64,000 nt of DNA from Bacteroidota bacterium (GTDB taxonomy: Bacteria > Bacteroidota > Rhodothermia > Rhodothermales > Bin80): contig JAPOUL010000016.1 in assembly GCA_026708685.1 (NCBI GenBank), positions 1 to 64,000 on the forward strand, read 5' to 3'. Below are positions 46,000 to 55,530 of the stretch, piece after piece. The notes under the pieces were generated by a model that did not search any database, had not been told where the DNA came from, and saw only the letters and a program-made list of their open reading frames with translations. The translations under genes were made by a program, and so were the position numbers. Position 1 is the stretch's first letter; every line of letters begins with the position of its first letter.

Positions 46000-48900
46000 A
46001 TGATTCCGAACCGACAGATGACTACGTTTTCAAGAAGAATCGCCATTATGTTGATCATGGTGGTCGGATTTTCACTCGATTTTGACGCACATGCTCAAAT
46101 CGAAGAGGTGTTTAAGGATGCCAAGTTTCGATACATTGGGCCGTCCCGTGGAGGGAGAGTAACGACTGTGACTGGGCATAAAAGTAGCCCTGGTACATTC
46201 TACATGGGGGCCACCGGTGGAGGAGTCTGGAAAACCACCGACTATGGAGTCCATTGGGAGAATATTTCGGATGGGTACTTTGAAACAGGCTCCATTGGTT
46301 CCATTGATGTGGCTGATAGCAACCCCAAGATCGTCTATGTGGGTACTGGATCGGATGGACTGCGCAGCAATGTCATCATCGGGCGTGGGATTTATAAATC
46401 CATGGATGAAGGTCAGTCATGGGAGCACATAGGGCTTCGAGATGCTGGTCAGATTACGTCTGTCGTCATTCATCCAACCAACCCTCAGGTCATCTATGTG
46501 GCCGCTCTCGGGAATCCGTTTATCGCCAATGCCCAACGGGGTGTTTTTAAGTCCGTGAATGGCGGACAGACCTGGGATCACATCCTGTTTGTTTCCGATC
46601 AAACTGGAGCTGTTGATATAGAACTTGCCCCAGAAAATCCAGAGATCATCTACGCTGCCATGTGGCGTTCAGAACGCAAGCCATGGACCATTATCAGTGG
46701 AGATGATGGTTCAGAAAACGGGATTTACGTTTCGCGAGATGCAGGCAAGACTTGGCAAAAGAGCACGGATGGATTGCCGCAGGGCTTGATTGGGAAAATT
46801 GATCTTGGTGTCAGTAATGCAGATCCAAGTCGGGTCTATGCCCTAGTTGAAGCCATCCCCGAAGAGGAAGGGCTATATCGGTCCAATGATCTGGGGGCTT
46901 CTTGGCATGTGGTCAGTACAGAGAGTGACCTGATGACTCGCCCCTTCTATTATACCAATGTGGATGTAGATCCAACGAATGCAGAAGTGGTATGGGTCAA
47001 CAACCTTGGACTCTGGCGTTCCCATAATGGCGGAGAAGAATGGGAGAGAGTGGATACGCCACATGGAGACAATCATGATATGTGGATCAATCCAGATGAT
47101 CCACGGATCATCGTCCAGTCCAACGATGGGGGTGCAAATGTGACTCGGGATGGGGGTGTCACTTGGTCAACGCAGCTCAATCAGCCAACGGCAGAGCTGT
47201 ATCAGGTGGATATCGATTCAAGATTTCCATACTGGGTCTATGCCGGACAGCAGGATAATACGACGATTGCATTGCCAAGCTTCCCACCGGATGACCGACC
47301 CGGTGGAGCTACCGCCTACTGGGAGGATATTGGGGGGTGTGAGACGGGTCCATCGGTTCCCCATCCAGCCAATCCGATGATTGTCTACAGTAATTGTAAA
47401 GGGACGTTTCGACGCTATAACCGAGCAACGGGGCAGCAGCAGTCCTATTATGTGGGAGGCATCAATATGTATGGAGTCAATCCGCGAGAACTGCCTTATC
47501 GCTTTCAACGGGTGGTTCCCATTGAAATCTCTCCCCACGATCCCAGCGTCATTTATCATGGTTCTCAGTATGTGCATCGCACAACCAATGAGGGGCGTAC
47601 TTGGGAAACCATTAGTGGAGACCTGACCGCATTTCGGCCCGAACGTCAAGTGATCAGCGGGGGACCCATTACCCGTGATATTACGGGAGAGGAGCATTAT
47701 AGTGCACTTTATGTGATTGAAGTATCTCCATTGAATGAACAGGTCATTTGGACAGGTTCCAACGACGGCCCCGTCCATGTGACGCGGGATGGAGGCCAAT
47801 CATGGGTCCATGTGACACCGCCAGATATGCCTCCAGAAGGGCGGGTTCAAACCATTGATCCATCACCTCATCAAGAAGGCAAGGCGTATCTCGCCGGCTA
47901 TCGCTATCTACTTGGAGATTTTCAGCCTTATATCTACCGCACATCAGATTATGGTATTACATGGACAAGATTGACCGATGGTACCAACGGGATTCCAGAT
48001 GATTTTCCAACACGCGTGATTAGAGAAGATCCAGATCAAAGTGGGTTGCTCTATGCAGGAACGGAGTTTGGATTGTTCGTGTCACTGGATGATGGAATCA
48101 CTTGGGAAACATTTCAGATGGGACTACCTGTGACCCCCGTAACAGATCTTCGAGTTCATCAGCAAGATCTTGTTGTCTCAACCATGGGGCGTGGATTTTG
48201 GATTCTGGATAATATCACTCCACTCCATCAGTTTTCTGCTTCCGCACTTGATTCAATGAGTGTTCTTTTTCCAGTGAGAGATGCATATCGGGTGAGGTAT
48301 CCATTGATGGGAACAGATAGTGCACAACCAAGATACCTACGACCTGGGGTCATCATTGATTATTTCCTGAATGCTGACAAGGAAGGGGACATATTTTTGG
48401 AAATTCTTAACGAAGATGGAATCTTGGTTCAAAGAATAGAATCTGATGCCATTGAAGTGGAGCCATCAGAGGAGCAGGGGATGCGTGAAGTCCCCCCAAG
48501 AATGACCGCTAAGGTAGGATTAAAGCGGACTGCTGGTGCCCATAGATATATCTGGGATATGCGTCATGCGGGGTTGAATTTTGAAGATGACCAGACGATT
48601 CGAGGTCCAATTGTTCCGCCTGGCCACTATGAATTTAGACTCACAGTGGATGACAGGATTCTATCTCAGCATGGTGTCATCCGAATGGATCCCCGGGTTG
48701 CACTTGATGGTGTAACGCAAGAAGATCTTGAACTACAATTTGAGTTTTCAATGAATCTCTTGAGGGTTCGTGGAGATGTATTCACAGCAGTTCATCATAT
48801 TGATTCCTTGATGGAAGGATCCATAGATGGTGCATTACTGGAATCCCTTGAAAACCTGAGAGCAAGACTGGTGACCGATGAAGGTTACAGCTATCCTCAG

Positions 48901-49041
48901 CCTATGTTGATGGATCAACTCAGATACTTATCAAACTTTACTTCAAGCGGGGATTTTCGTCCCGGTCAGGATGCCTATGATCGACTGAATCAGCTCCGTT
49001 CGGATGTTCTTGGAATCATTGAACAACTTGAGAGCCTATAA
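46000..49041 (+). CDS. Secreted BNR/VPS10 (sortilin-type) beta-propeller protein
   Basis: A 1013-aa protein with a signal peptide (hydrophobic residues ~13-30, cut near AHAQ). The mature part has repeated Asp-box/BNR motifs, such as SMDEGQSWEHI, SVNGGQTWDHI, SRDAGKTWQKS, SNDLGASWHVV and SDYGITWTRL, typical of sortilin/VPS10 ten-bladed propellers and related WD40/YVTN-type proteins. The ~250-residue C-terminal part (from about residue 750) is a beta-rich domain followed by a helical end. These proteins are frequent in Bacteroidota and often misnamed glycosyl hydrolases; no catalytic residues can be assigned. Export to the periplasm or surface is expected. A second ATG six codons in is possible. 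Confidence 0.85.
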   Translation: MIPNRQMTTFSRRIAIMLIMVVGFSLDFDAHAQIEEVFKDAKFRYIGPSRGGRVTTVTGHKSSPGTFYMGATGGGVWKTTDYGVHWENISDGYFETGSIGSIDVADSNPKIVYVGTGSDGLRSNVIIGRGIYKSMDEGQSWEHIGLRDAGQITSVVIHPTNPQVIYVAALGNPFIANAQRGVFKSVNGGQTWDHILFVSDQTGAVDIELAPENPEIIYAAMWRSERKPWTIISGDDGSENGIYVSRDAGKTWQKSTDGLPQGLIGKIDLGVSNADPSRVYALVEAIPEEEGLYRSNDLGASWHVVSTESDLMTRPFYYTNVDVDPTNAEVVWVNNLGLWRSHNGGEEWERVDTPHGDNHDMWINPDDPRIIVQSNDGGANVTRDGGVTWSTQLNQPTAELYQVDIDSRFPYWVYAGQQDNTTIALPSFPPDDRPGGATAYWEDIGGCETGPSVPHPANPMIVYSNCKGTFRRYNRATGQQQSYYVGGINMYGVNPRELPYRFQRVVPIEISPHDPSVIYHGSQYVHRTTNEGRTWETISGDLTAFRPERQVISGGPITRDITGEEHYSALYVIEVSPLNEQVIWTGSNDGPVHVTRDGGQSWVHVTPPDMPPEGRVQTIDPSPHQEGKAYLAGYRYLLGDFQPYIYRTSDYGITWTRLTDGTNGIPDDFPTRVIREDPDQSGLLYAGTEFGLFVSLDDGITWETFQMGLPVTPVTDLRVHQQDLVVSTMGRGFWILDNITPLHQFSASALDSMSVLFPVRDAYRVRYPLMGTDSAQPRYLRPGVIIDYFLNADKEGDIFLEILNEDGILVQRIESDAIEVEPSEEQGMREVPPRMTAKVGLKRTAGAHRYIWDMRHAGLNFEDDQTIRGPIVPPGHYEFRLTVDDRILSQHGVIRMDPRVALDGVTQEDLELQFEFSMNLLRVRGDVFTAVHHIDSLMEGSIDGALLESLENLRARLVTDEGYSYPQPMLMDQLRYLSNFTSSGDFRPGQDAYDRLNQLRSDVLGIIEQLESL

Positions 49042-49155
49042 ATTATAAAGTTCGTCAACAATAGATGTCTCATCAGATGTTTCACATGCTTCGTATCATC
49101 CATCTGAAGATCATGTTTCTGTCATTTTCTTTGCATTAGAATAAAAGAATCATCC

Positions 49156-52116
49156 ATGGTTTTCGGACGCACAACAGAGGAGTCCTTTAACGTTGCTCTT
49201 GGTCAGGCCCTTCGTCAAGCACATGCCTATTGGTCTGCTTCACCAGAGTGCATCCGTGTAGAGCAGACAGGGCTGTTACATTCCCCTACGCCTGCGAAGC
49301 CCGATCTGTTGATCCATGACCGCCTTTTTCCACCAGTGATCCTTGAGTGCTCCTTTGACGCACGAGATGCCGATCGGGATGCGATCAACCGTCTTGGTTG
49401 CGAGACAAGGCAGGGGCGTTTTCGCATCCATGCGGCCATTGCACTTCATATGGATGATTACTTCCGTCAGGTGCAGGAATTTGCCATTGCCGAAGAACTC
49501 TTAGGCGGCCACCCGATTCACTATGCGGTTCATCAGCTTCTTGACCGATCAGGGCAGACTTCCATTTCGAAGACACATCATCGACGTTGGCCCTCTCGCG
49601 GATTTATTCAGGGCACCGTCTTTGACCTTGCCTCCCTGTTGCCATCCATTGGACTTCCGTTAGAGCAGGTGGAAGCGATCGGTGATCAGGTAGCCCGGTT
49701 GGTAGAGGAGGCGGCCAGCGGATTGGAGATGACGCTGTCAACCAAGAATCAGGAGCGGATTGCCGCACATTTGCACCAACGCTCCCCACTAAAGGGTCTT
49801 CGTACCATGATGGTTCTGTGGTTGAACGCATTGTTGACACAGCAGCGTCTGGCCGTGTCGGATACCGCGGGTGTGACACCTCTTGATTTTACCAGTGAGT
49901 CGTATCCCGATCTGCAACAGCAGATGAAGACATGGAGAGACATTAACGAGTTGAACTGGAATTCGGTATTTGAGCCAGCGATCGAAGTGCTTCACTTGGC
50001 CAGTCAATTTAATCCATTGGAGACTTCACGAATGCTCTCCAAGCTGATCACGGCAGTTCTCCATATAGAGACGGCCCAACTGGGGTTGCATATCAGTATA
50101 GGTGCGGAGTTGTTTCCGAAGTTAAGTGAGGATCGTAAACAGGCGGCAGCATTTTATACCCAGCCTGCTACGGCAGAACTCTTGGCGGGGTTAACGCTAC
50201 GTCAATCGCATCTATCTGAACAACAGTGGAGTGATGCCTTGCTCTTCACGCAACGGCATTTGAGTGATCTGGCATGTGGTACGGGAACGCTGCTTCGTGC
50301 GGGGTATCGTCGGCTTGCCATGTTCCATGAGCAGGCGGGAGGCACGCCGGAGAGTTTACGCAGTTTTCATACCTCTGCCATGGAAGGAGGCCTGATAGGC
50401 ACCGATATAAGTCCGATCGCTGCCCATTTGACGGCTTCATCGTTAGCTGCACTGGGGTATGGAGATCCATACGGAGATACACAGATCGGTTGGGTAGAGG
50501 TGGGTGGAGCAAGAGCACAGACGGGTTCGTTGGAGTACTTTTCGACTCCTCAGATTGTAGATCTTTTTCATATTGGCAGTGGTCAATCTACCGGGAATGG
50601 CAATGGAGAAGCAAACTCTGTCACGGTTCAAGATGGATCTATTGATTGGATCATGATGAATCCGCCCTATTCACGGACTCGTGGTGGGCAGAGTGTATTT
50701 GACATAGCAGGTTTGTCGGATCAAGAGCGGAAGGCATGTCAGAAGCGTTGGAGAGATTTGGTCAAGCATGAGCCGGTGAACAAACAGGCGGGATTGGCGG
50801 CATCGTTTTTAGATTTGGCACGATTGAAGTGTAAACCTGGGGGTCGGATTGGATTTGTGCTCCCGCTTTCGGCGGCTTTTGCAGAGTCGTGGTCTGTTAC
50901 GCGTCGTATGATAGGAGAAGAGTTTGAAGAGATTCTGGTTCTTGCTGTCGCCAGTGGTCAAGCTTTGGGCAAACAGGCACTATCGGCAGATACCCAGATG
51001 GAAGAGATGCTTTTGATAGCAACGAAGCGTAAGCATGGTACTTCGGATAGCACCGAACAGATTCAGTGTGTGACGCTTCGTGCACCTGTTGTACGGGTTG
51101 GGGAAGCAGCAGAAATGGCAAGAGCGATTCAATTGAGTATAGACTCCCTTGATGACTCCACGAAGAGTTATCCCGTTCAAGTTGGGGAGGATGAGATTGG
51201 ACAGGTCTATGCCTTTGATATCCGTCATGCTGGTGCCCCGTGGAATGCACTTGGTGTACTCCATGCAGATCTTGCATTGGCTGCCAATGCACTTTTAGAT
51301 GGGCATCTGATCTTTAATGGAGAGTCTATGGAGATTGGACTACCAATGACCACCATTGGTGAATTATTTACCATTGGACCAACCCATGACCTGATCGGGC
51401 ATCTTGCAGGGAGAGATCCTCGCGGAGCCTTTGAATTGAATCCTGTCTTTGATCATGTAGATGCGATTGGTCCAGATCGGGCATTGTGGAAAGCGGACAG
51501 TTCAACGCAAACTCAACTGATGATTCATCTGACCCACAAGGGATCTGCACCAAAAAGTGTTGGATCGAAAAAGCAACGAGATGCCATGCGTCAACATAGA
51601 AGTACCTTGTTCTATGCTCGCAATATGCGATGGACTTCGCAAGCTCTGTTGGCAGCTATCACACATTATCGGGGTATGGGTGGACGTGCATGGGCATCGT
51701 TACAGCATGAAGATGAACATCTATGTAAATGTTTTGCACTGTGGGCTAACTCGACCTTGGGATTCCTTATTCACTGGACCCAGGGCCAAAGAACCCAAAG
51801 CGGGCGTTCCACGACGCAAATGAAAGCCCTGTCCAATATTCCATGCCCCCAACTTGACCTTATTCCAGTACACAAGCTGAAGCATGCCTCCATGGTATTT
51901 GATGAACTCTCCAAGGAGAAACTTCGGCCTGCGTGTCAGGCACATACAGATCCTGTGCGTAAAAAAATAGATCATGTTGTTGCTGAGATGCTTGGTATAG
52001 ACTCTAATCCAACTGCTGAGATGGTTCGTACTTTGCGATGGCTCTGGTGTAATGAACCATCCGTTCATGGGCAGAATCGTAAAGCAGTAGCACTTTTGAA
52101 AAAGAGTTTAGCTTAG
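49156..52116 (+). CDS. N6-adenine DNA methylase-like protein, tandem copy A
   Basis: A 986-aa protein. Its N-terminal domain (~1-150) has a PD-(D/E)xK-like pattern, Pro49-Asp50 and then VILECSF with Glu64, but Ser66 where the nuclease Lys would be. The methylase core has SAM-binding motif I LACGTGTLL (372-380) and catalytic NPPY (502-505), the gamma-class (HsdM/N6_Mtase) order. The ~350-residue C-terminal part may hold target recognition. No helicase, specificity or separate nuclease gene is adjacent. Copy B follows 313 bp downstream. DNA from 49723 to 52079 appears identical to copy B, while both ends differ. It could be a standalone type IIG-like enzyme or an orphan methylase with a dead nuclease domain. 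Confidence 0.82.
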   Translation: MVFGRTTEESFNVALGQALRQAHAYWSASPECIRVEQTGLLHSPTPAKPDLLIHDRLFPPVILECSFDARDADRDAINRLGCETRQGRFRIHAAIALHMDDYFRQVQEFAIAEELLGGHPIHYAVHQLLDRSGQTSISKTHHRRWPSRGFIQGTVFDLASLLPSIGLPLEQVEAIGDQVARLVEEAASGLEMTLSTKNQERIAAHLHQRSPLKGLRTMMVLWLNALLTQQRLAVSDTAGVTPLDFTSESYPDLQQQMKTWRDINELNWNSVFEPAIEVLHLASQFNPLETSRMLSKLITAVLHIETAQLGLHISIGAELFPKLSEDRKQAAAFYTQPATAELLAGLTLRQSHLSEQQWSDALLFTQRHLSDLACGTGTLLRAGYRRLAMFHEQAGGTPESLRSFHTSAMEGGLIGTDISPIAAHLTASSLAALGYGDPYGDTQIGWVEVGGARAQTGSLEYFSTPQIVDLFHIGSGQSTGNGNGEANSVTVQDGSIDWIMMNPPYSRTRGGQSVFDIAGLSDQERKACQKRWRDLVKHEPVNKQAGLAASFLDLARLKCKPGGRIGFVLPLSAAFAESWSVTRRMIGEEFEEILVLAVASGQALGKQALSADTQMEEMLLIATKRKHGTSDSTEQIQCVTLRAPVVRVGEAAEMARAIQLSIDSLDDSTKSYPVQVGEDEIGQVYAFDIRHAGAPWNALGVLHADLALAANALLDGHLIFNGESMEIGLPMTTIGELFTIGPTHDLIGHLAGRDPRGAFELNPVFDHVDAIGPDRALWKADSSTQTQLMIHLTHKGSAPKSVGSKKQRDAMRQHRSTLFYARNMRWTSQALLAAITHYRGMGGRAWASLQHEDEHLCKCFALWANSTLGFLIHWTQGQRTQSGRSTTQMKALSNIPCPQLDLIPVHKLKHASMVFDELSKEKLRPACQAHTDPVRKKIDHVVAEMLGIDSNPTAEMVRTLRWLWCNEPSVHGQNRKAVALLKKSLA
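49723..52079 (+). repeat. Identical 2357-bp repeat, unit 1
   Basis: This block matches 53000-55356 base for base wherever I compared, at a constant offset of 3277. It is bounded on the left by an a/g difference at 49722/52999 and on the right by t/a at 52080/55357, after which the sequences diverge. Upstream of the left boundary similarity continues at lower identity back to the gene starts. Confidence 0.8.
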
Positions 52117-52429
52117 AGGTGCAATCAACTCCTCTCTTGAAAATTTGTGATCAGAGGATAACATGCTATCAAAGAATTTCTAATGGATATGAGTTGTGGT
52201 TGTAGGGATATTATTACAAATAGCTTATAGTTTTAAGTCATTATGGAACAATACATAATTCTAAATCCATGGGCCTTACAAATCGCCTCATCATTTATAA
52301 GACTTGGTTAAATTACACGATATACATTTTGGGGTAATTTGTCAAAAATCCCTCTATAATATCACAAATAATGGTAGAACATGAATCTAAGAAATTCGTT
52401 ACTATCTCAAACTACAATTCATAATTTTC
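52117..52429. other. AT-rich spacer between the two methylase copies
   Basis: This 313-base spacer is much more AT-rich than its flanks and has no gene I can support. An inverted repeat, AAATTAC (52310-52316) with GTAATTT (52334-52340), lies 90-120 bases before the copy B start. AGAGG/CCTCT at the copy A stop codon could be a weak hairpin. It shows no similarity to the region upstream of copy A (49042-49155), so the duplication did not include the promoter. Confidence 0.45.
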
Positions 52430-55384
52430 TTGATGAAAATTGGTCGCACCACGGAGGAATCCTTTAACGTTGCTCTTGGAGCTGCACTCCGCCAAGTGCG
52501 TGCCCATTGGTCTGCCTCTCCTGAGTGTATCCATGTGGAACAGACAGGGCTGTTACACTCCCCTACGCCTGTGAAGCCCGATCTGTTGATCCATGACCGC
52601 CTTTTTCCACCAGTGATCCTTGAGTGCTCCTTTGACGCACGAGATGCCGATCGGGATGCGATCAACCGTCTTGGTTGCGAGACAAGGCAGGGGCGTTTTC
52701 GCATCCATGCGGCCATTGCACTTCATATGGATGATTACTTCCGTCAGGTGCAGGAATTTGCGATTGCCGAAGAGCTCTTAGGTGGTTATCCGATTCAGTA
52801 TGCGGTTCATCAGCTTCTTGATCGATCGGGACAGATCTCCATTTCGGAGACACGTCATCGACGTTGGCCTTCTCGCGGATTTATTCAGGGCACGGTCTTT
52901 GATCTTGCCGCTTTGTTACCATCCATTGGACTTCCTTTAGAGCAGGTGGAAGCAATCGGTGATCAGGTAGCCCGGTTGGTAGAGGAGGCGGCCAGCGGGT
53001 TGGAGATGACGCTGTCAACCAAGAATCAGGAGCGGATTGCCGCACATTTGCACCAACGCTCCCCACTAAAGGGTCTTCGTACCATGATGGTTCTGTGGTT
53101 GAACGCATTGTTGACACAGCAGCGTCTGGCCGTGTCGGATACCGCGGGTGTGACACCTCTTGATTTTACCAGTGAGTCGTATCCCGATCTGCAACAGCAG
53201 ATGAAGACATGGAGAGACATTAACGAGTTGAACTGGAATTCGGTATTTGAGCCAGCGATCGAAGTGCTTCACTTGGCCAGTCAATTTAATCCATTGGAGA
53301 CTTCACGAATGCTCTCCAAGCTGATCACGGCAGTTCTCCATATAGAGACGGCCCAACTGGGGTTGCATATCAGTATAGGTGCGGAGTTGTTTCCGAAGTT
53401 AAGTGAGGATCGTAAACAGGCGGCAGCATTTTATACCCAGCCTGCTACGGCAGAACTCTTGGCGGGGTTAACGCTACGTCAATCGCATCTATCTGAACAA
53501 CAGTGGAGTGATGCCTTGCTCTTCACGCAACGGCATTTGAGTGATCTGGCATGTGGTACGGGAACGCTGCTTCGTGCGGGGTATCGTCGGCTTGCCATGT
53601 TCCATGAGCAGGCGGGAGGCACGCCGGAGAGTTTACGCAGTTTTCATACCTCTGCCATGGAAGGAGGCCTGATAGGCACCGATATAAGTCCGATCGCTGC
53701 CCATTTGACGGCTTCATCGTTAGCTGCACTGGGGTATGGAGATCCATACGGAGATACACAGATCGGTTGGGTAGAGGTGGGTGGAGCAAGAGCACAGACG
53801 GGTTCGTTGGAGTACTTTTCGACTCCTCAGATTGTAGATCTTTTTCATATTGGCAGTGGTCAATCTACCGGGAATGGCAATGGAGAAGCAAACTCTGTCA
53901 CGGTTCAAGATGGATCTATTGATTGGATCATGATGAATCCGCCCTATTCACGGACTCGTGGTGGGCAGAGTGTATTTGACATAGCAGGTTTGTCGGATCA
54001 AGAGCGGAAGGCATGTCAGAAGCGTTGGAGAGATTTGGTCAAGCATGAGCCGGTGAACAAACAGGCGGGATTGGCGGCATCGTTTTTAGATTTGGCACGA
54101 TTGAAGTGTAAACCTGGGGGTCGGATTGGATTTGTGCTCCCGCTTTCGGCGGCTTTTGCAGAGTCGTGGTCTGTTACGCGTCGTATGATAGGAGAAGAGT
54201 TTGAAGAGATTCTGGTTCTTGCTGTCGCCAGTGGTCAAGCTTTGGGCAAACAGGCACTATCGGCAGATACCCAGATGGAAGAGATGCTTTTGATAGCAAC
54301 GAAGCGTAAGCATGGTACTTCGGATAGCACCGAACAGATTCAGTGTGTGACGCTTCGTGCACCTGTTGTACGGGTTGGGGAAGCAGCAGAAATGGCAAGA
54401 GCGATTCAATTGAGTATAGACTCCCTTGATGACTCCACGAAGAGTTATCCCGTTCAAGTTGGGGAGGATGAGATTGGACAGGTCTATGCCTTTGATATCC
54501 GTCATGCTGGTGCCCCGTGGAATGCACTTGGTGTACTCCATGCAGATCTTGCATTGGCTGCCAATGCACTTTTAGATGGGCATCTGATCTTTAATGGAGA
54601 GTCTATGGAGATTGGACTACCAATGACCACCATTGGTGAATTATTTACCATTGGACCAACCCATGACCTGATCGGGCATCTTGCAGGGAGAGATCCTCGC
54701 GGAGCCTTTGAATTGAATCCTGTCTTTGATCATGTAGATGCGATTGGTCCAGATCGGGCATTGTGGAAAGCGGACAGTTCAACGCAAACTCAACTGATGA
54801 TTCATCTGACCCACAAGGGATCTGCACCAAAAAGTGTTGGATCGAAAAAGCAACGAGATGCCATGCGTCAACATAGAAGTACCTTGTTCTATGCTCGCAA
54901 TATGCGATGGACTTCGCAAGCTCTGTTGGCAGCTATCACACATTATCGGGGTATGGGTGGACGTGCATGGGCATCGTTACAGCATGAAGATGAACATCTA
55001 TGTAAATGTTTTGCACTGTGGGCTAACTCGACCTTGGGATTCCTTATTCACTGGACCCAGGGCCAAAGAACCCAAAGCGGGCGTTCCACGACGCAAATGA
55101 AAGCCCTGTCCAATATTCCATGCCCCCAACTTGACCTTATTCCAGTACACAAGCTGAAGCATGCCTCCATGGTATTTGATGAACTCTCCAAGGAGAAACT
55201 TCGGCCTGCGTGTCAGGCACATACAGATCCTGTGCGTAAAAAAATAGATCATGTTGTTGCTGAGATGCTTGGTATAGACTCTAATCCAACTGCTGAGATG
55301 GTTCGTACTTTGCGATGGCTCTGGTGTAATGAACCATCCGTTCATGGGCAGAATCGAGAAGCAATCACTCAGTTGAAACGTTGA
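52430..55384 (+). CDS. N6-adenine DNA methylase-like protein, tandem copy B
   Basis: A 984-aa tandem paralogue of copy A, offset by 3277 bp. It differs from A in the first ~190 residues at scattered positions: the MMKIG start, R/H changes, YPIQ for HPIH, ISET for SKTH and AALL for ASLL. It also has a different C-terminal end (NREAITQLKR instead of NRKAVALLKKSLA). The body, including the LACGTGTLL and NPPY motifs, appears identical. The N-terminal PD ... ECSF pattern with Ser for Lys is conserved. Its promoter region is unrelated to that of copy A, so the copies may be expressed differently. Function as for copy A. Confidence 0.82.
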   Translation: MMKIGRTTEESFNVALGAALRQVRAHWSASPECIHVEQTGLLHSPTPVKPDLLIHDRLFPPVILECSFDARDADRDAINRLGCETRQGRFRIHAAIALHMDDYFRQVQEFAIAEELLGGYPIQYAVHQLLDRSGQISISETRHRRWPSRGFIQGTVFDLAALLPSIGLPLEQVEAIGDQVARLVEEAASGLEMTLSTKNQERIAAHLHQRSPLKGLRTMMVLWLNALLTQQRLAVSDTAGVTPLDFTSESYPDLQQQMKTWRDINELNWNSVFEPAIEVLHLASQFNPLETSRMLSKLITAVLHIETAQLGLHISIGAELFPKLSEDRKQAAAFYTQPATAELLAGLTLRQSHLSEQQWSDALLFTQRHLSDLACGTGTLLRAGYRRLAMFHEQAGGTPESLRSFHTSAMEGGLIGTDISPIAAHLTASSLAALGYGDPYGDTQIGWVEVGGARAQTGSLEYFSTPQIVDLFHIGSGQSTGNGNGEANSVTVQDGSIDWIMMNPPYSRTRGGQSVFDIAGLSDQERKACQKRWRDLVKHEPVNKQAGLAASFLDLARLKCKPGGRIGFVLPLSAAFAESWSVTRRMIGEEFEEILVLAVASGQALGKQALSADTQMEEMLLIATKRKHGTSDSTEQIQCVTLRAPVVRVGEAAEMARAIQLSIDSLDDSTKSYPVQVGEDEIGQVYAFDIRHAGAPWNALGVLHADLALAANALLDGHLIFNGESMEIGLPMTTIGELFTIGPTHDLIGHLAGRDPRGAFELNPVFDHVDAIGPDRALWKADSSTQTQLMIHLTHKGSAPKSVGSKKQRDAMRQHRSTLFYARNMRWTSQALLAAITHYRGMGGRAWASLQHEDEHLCKCFALWANSTLGFLIHWTQGQRTQSGRSTTQMKALSNIPCPQLDLIPVHKLKHASMVFDELSKEKLRPACQAHTDPVRKKIDHVVAEMLGIDSNPTAEMVRTLRWLWCNEPSVHGQNREAITQLKR
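53000..55356 (+). repeat. Identical 2357-bp repeat, unit 2
   Basis: Second copy of the block at 49723-52079, same orientation. Direct repeats of this size so close together would be prone to recombination, with loss of one copy or conversion between them. Confidence 0.8.
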
Positions 55385-55530
55385 GACTGAACGTTATTCT
55401 CATGTTTGATAAGCGTTTCTGGTTAGAACAATGAATGGCCAAGGAAAATGGTCAACCAAGTTCTGGGCAGTAACATAAGATGTACAGAAGTGTTGACAGA
55501 TGGATCCATCAACGGGGTATCTCCCAAATG

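Noticed and set aside
46000-49041. Glycosyl hydrolase (sialidase) call based on Asp-box/BNR motifs
   Set aside because: Asp-box motifs are shared by many propellers; sialidase catalytic residues are not recognisable and the repeat layout fits the VPS10/sortilin type.
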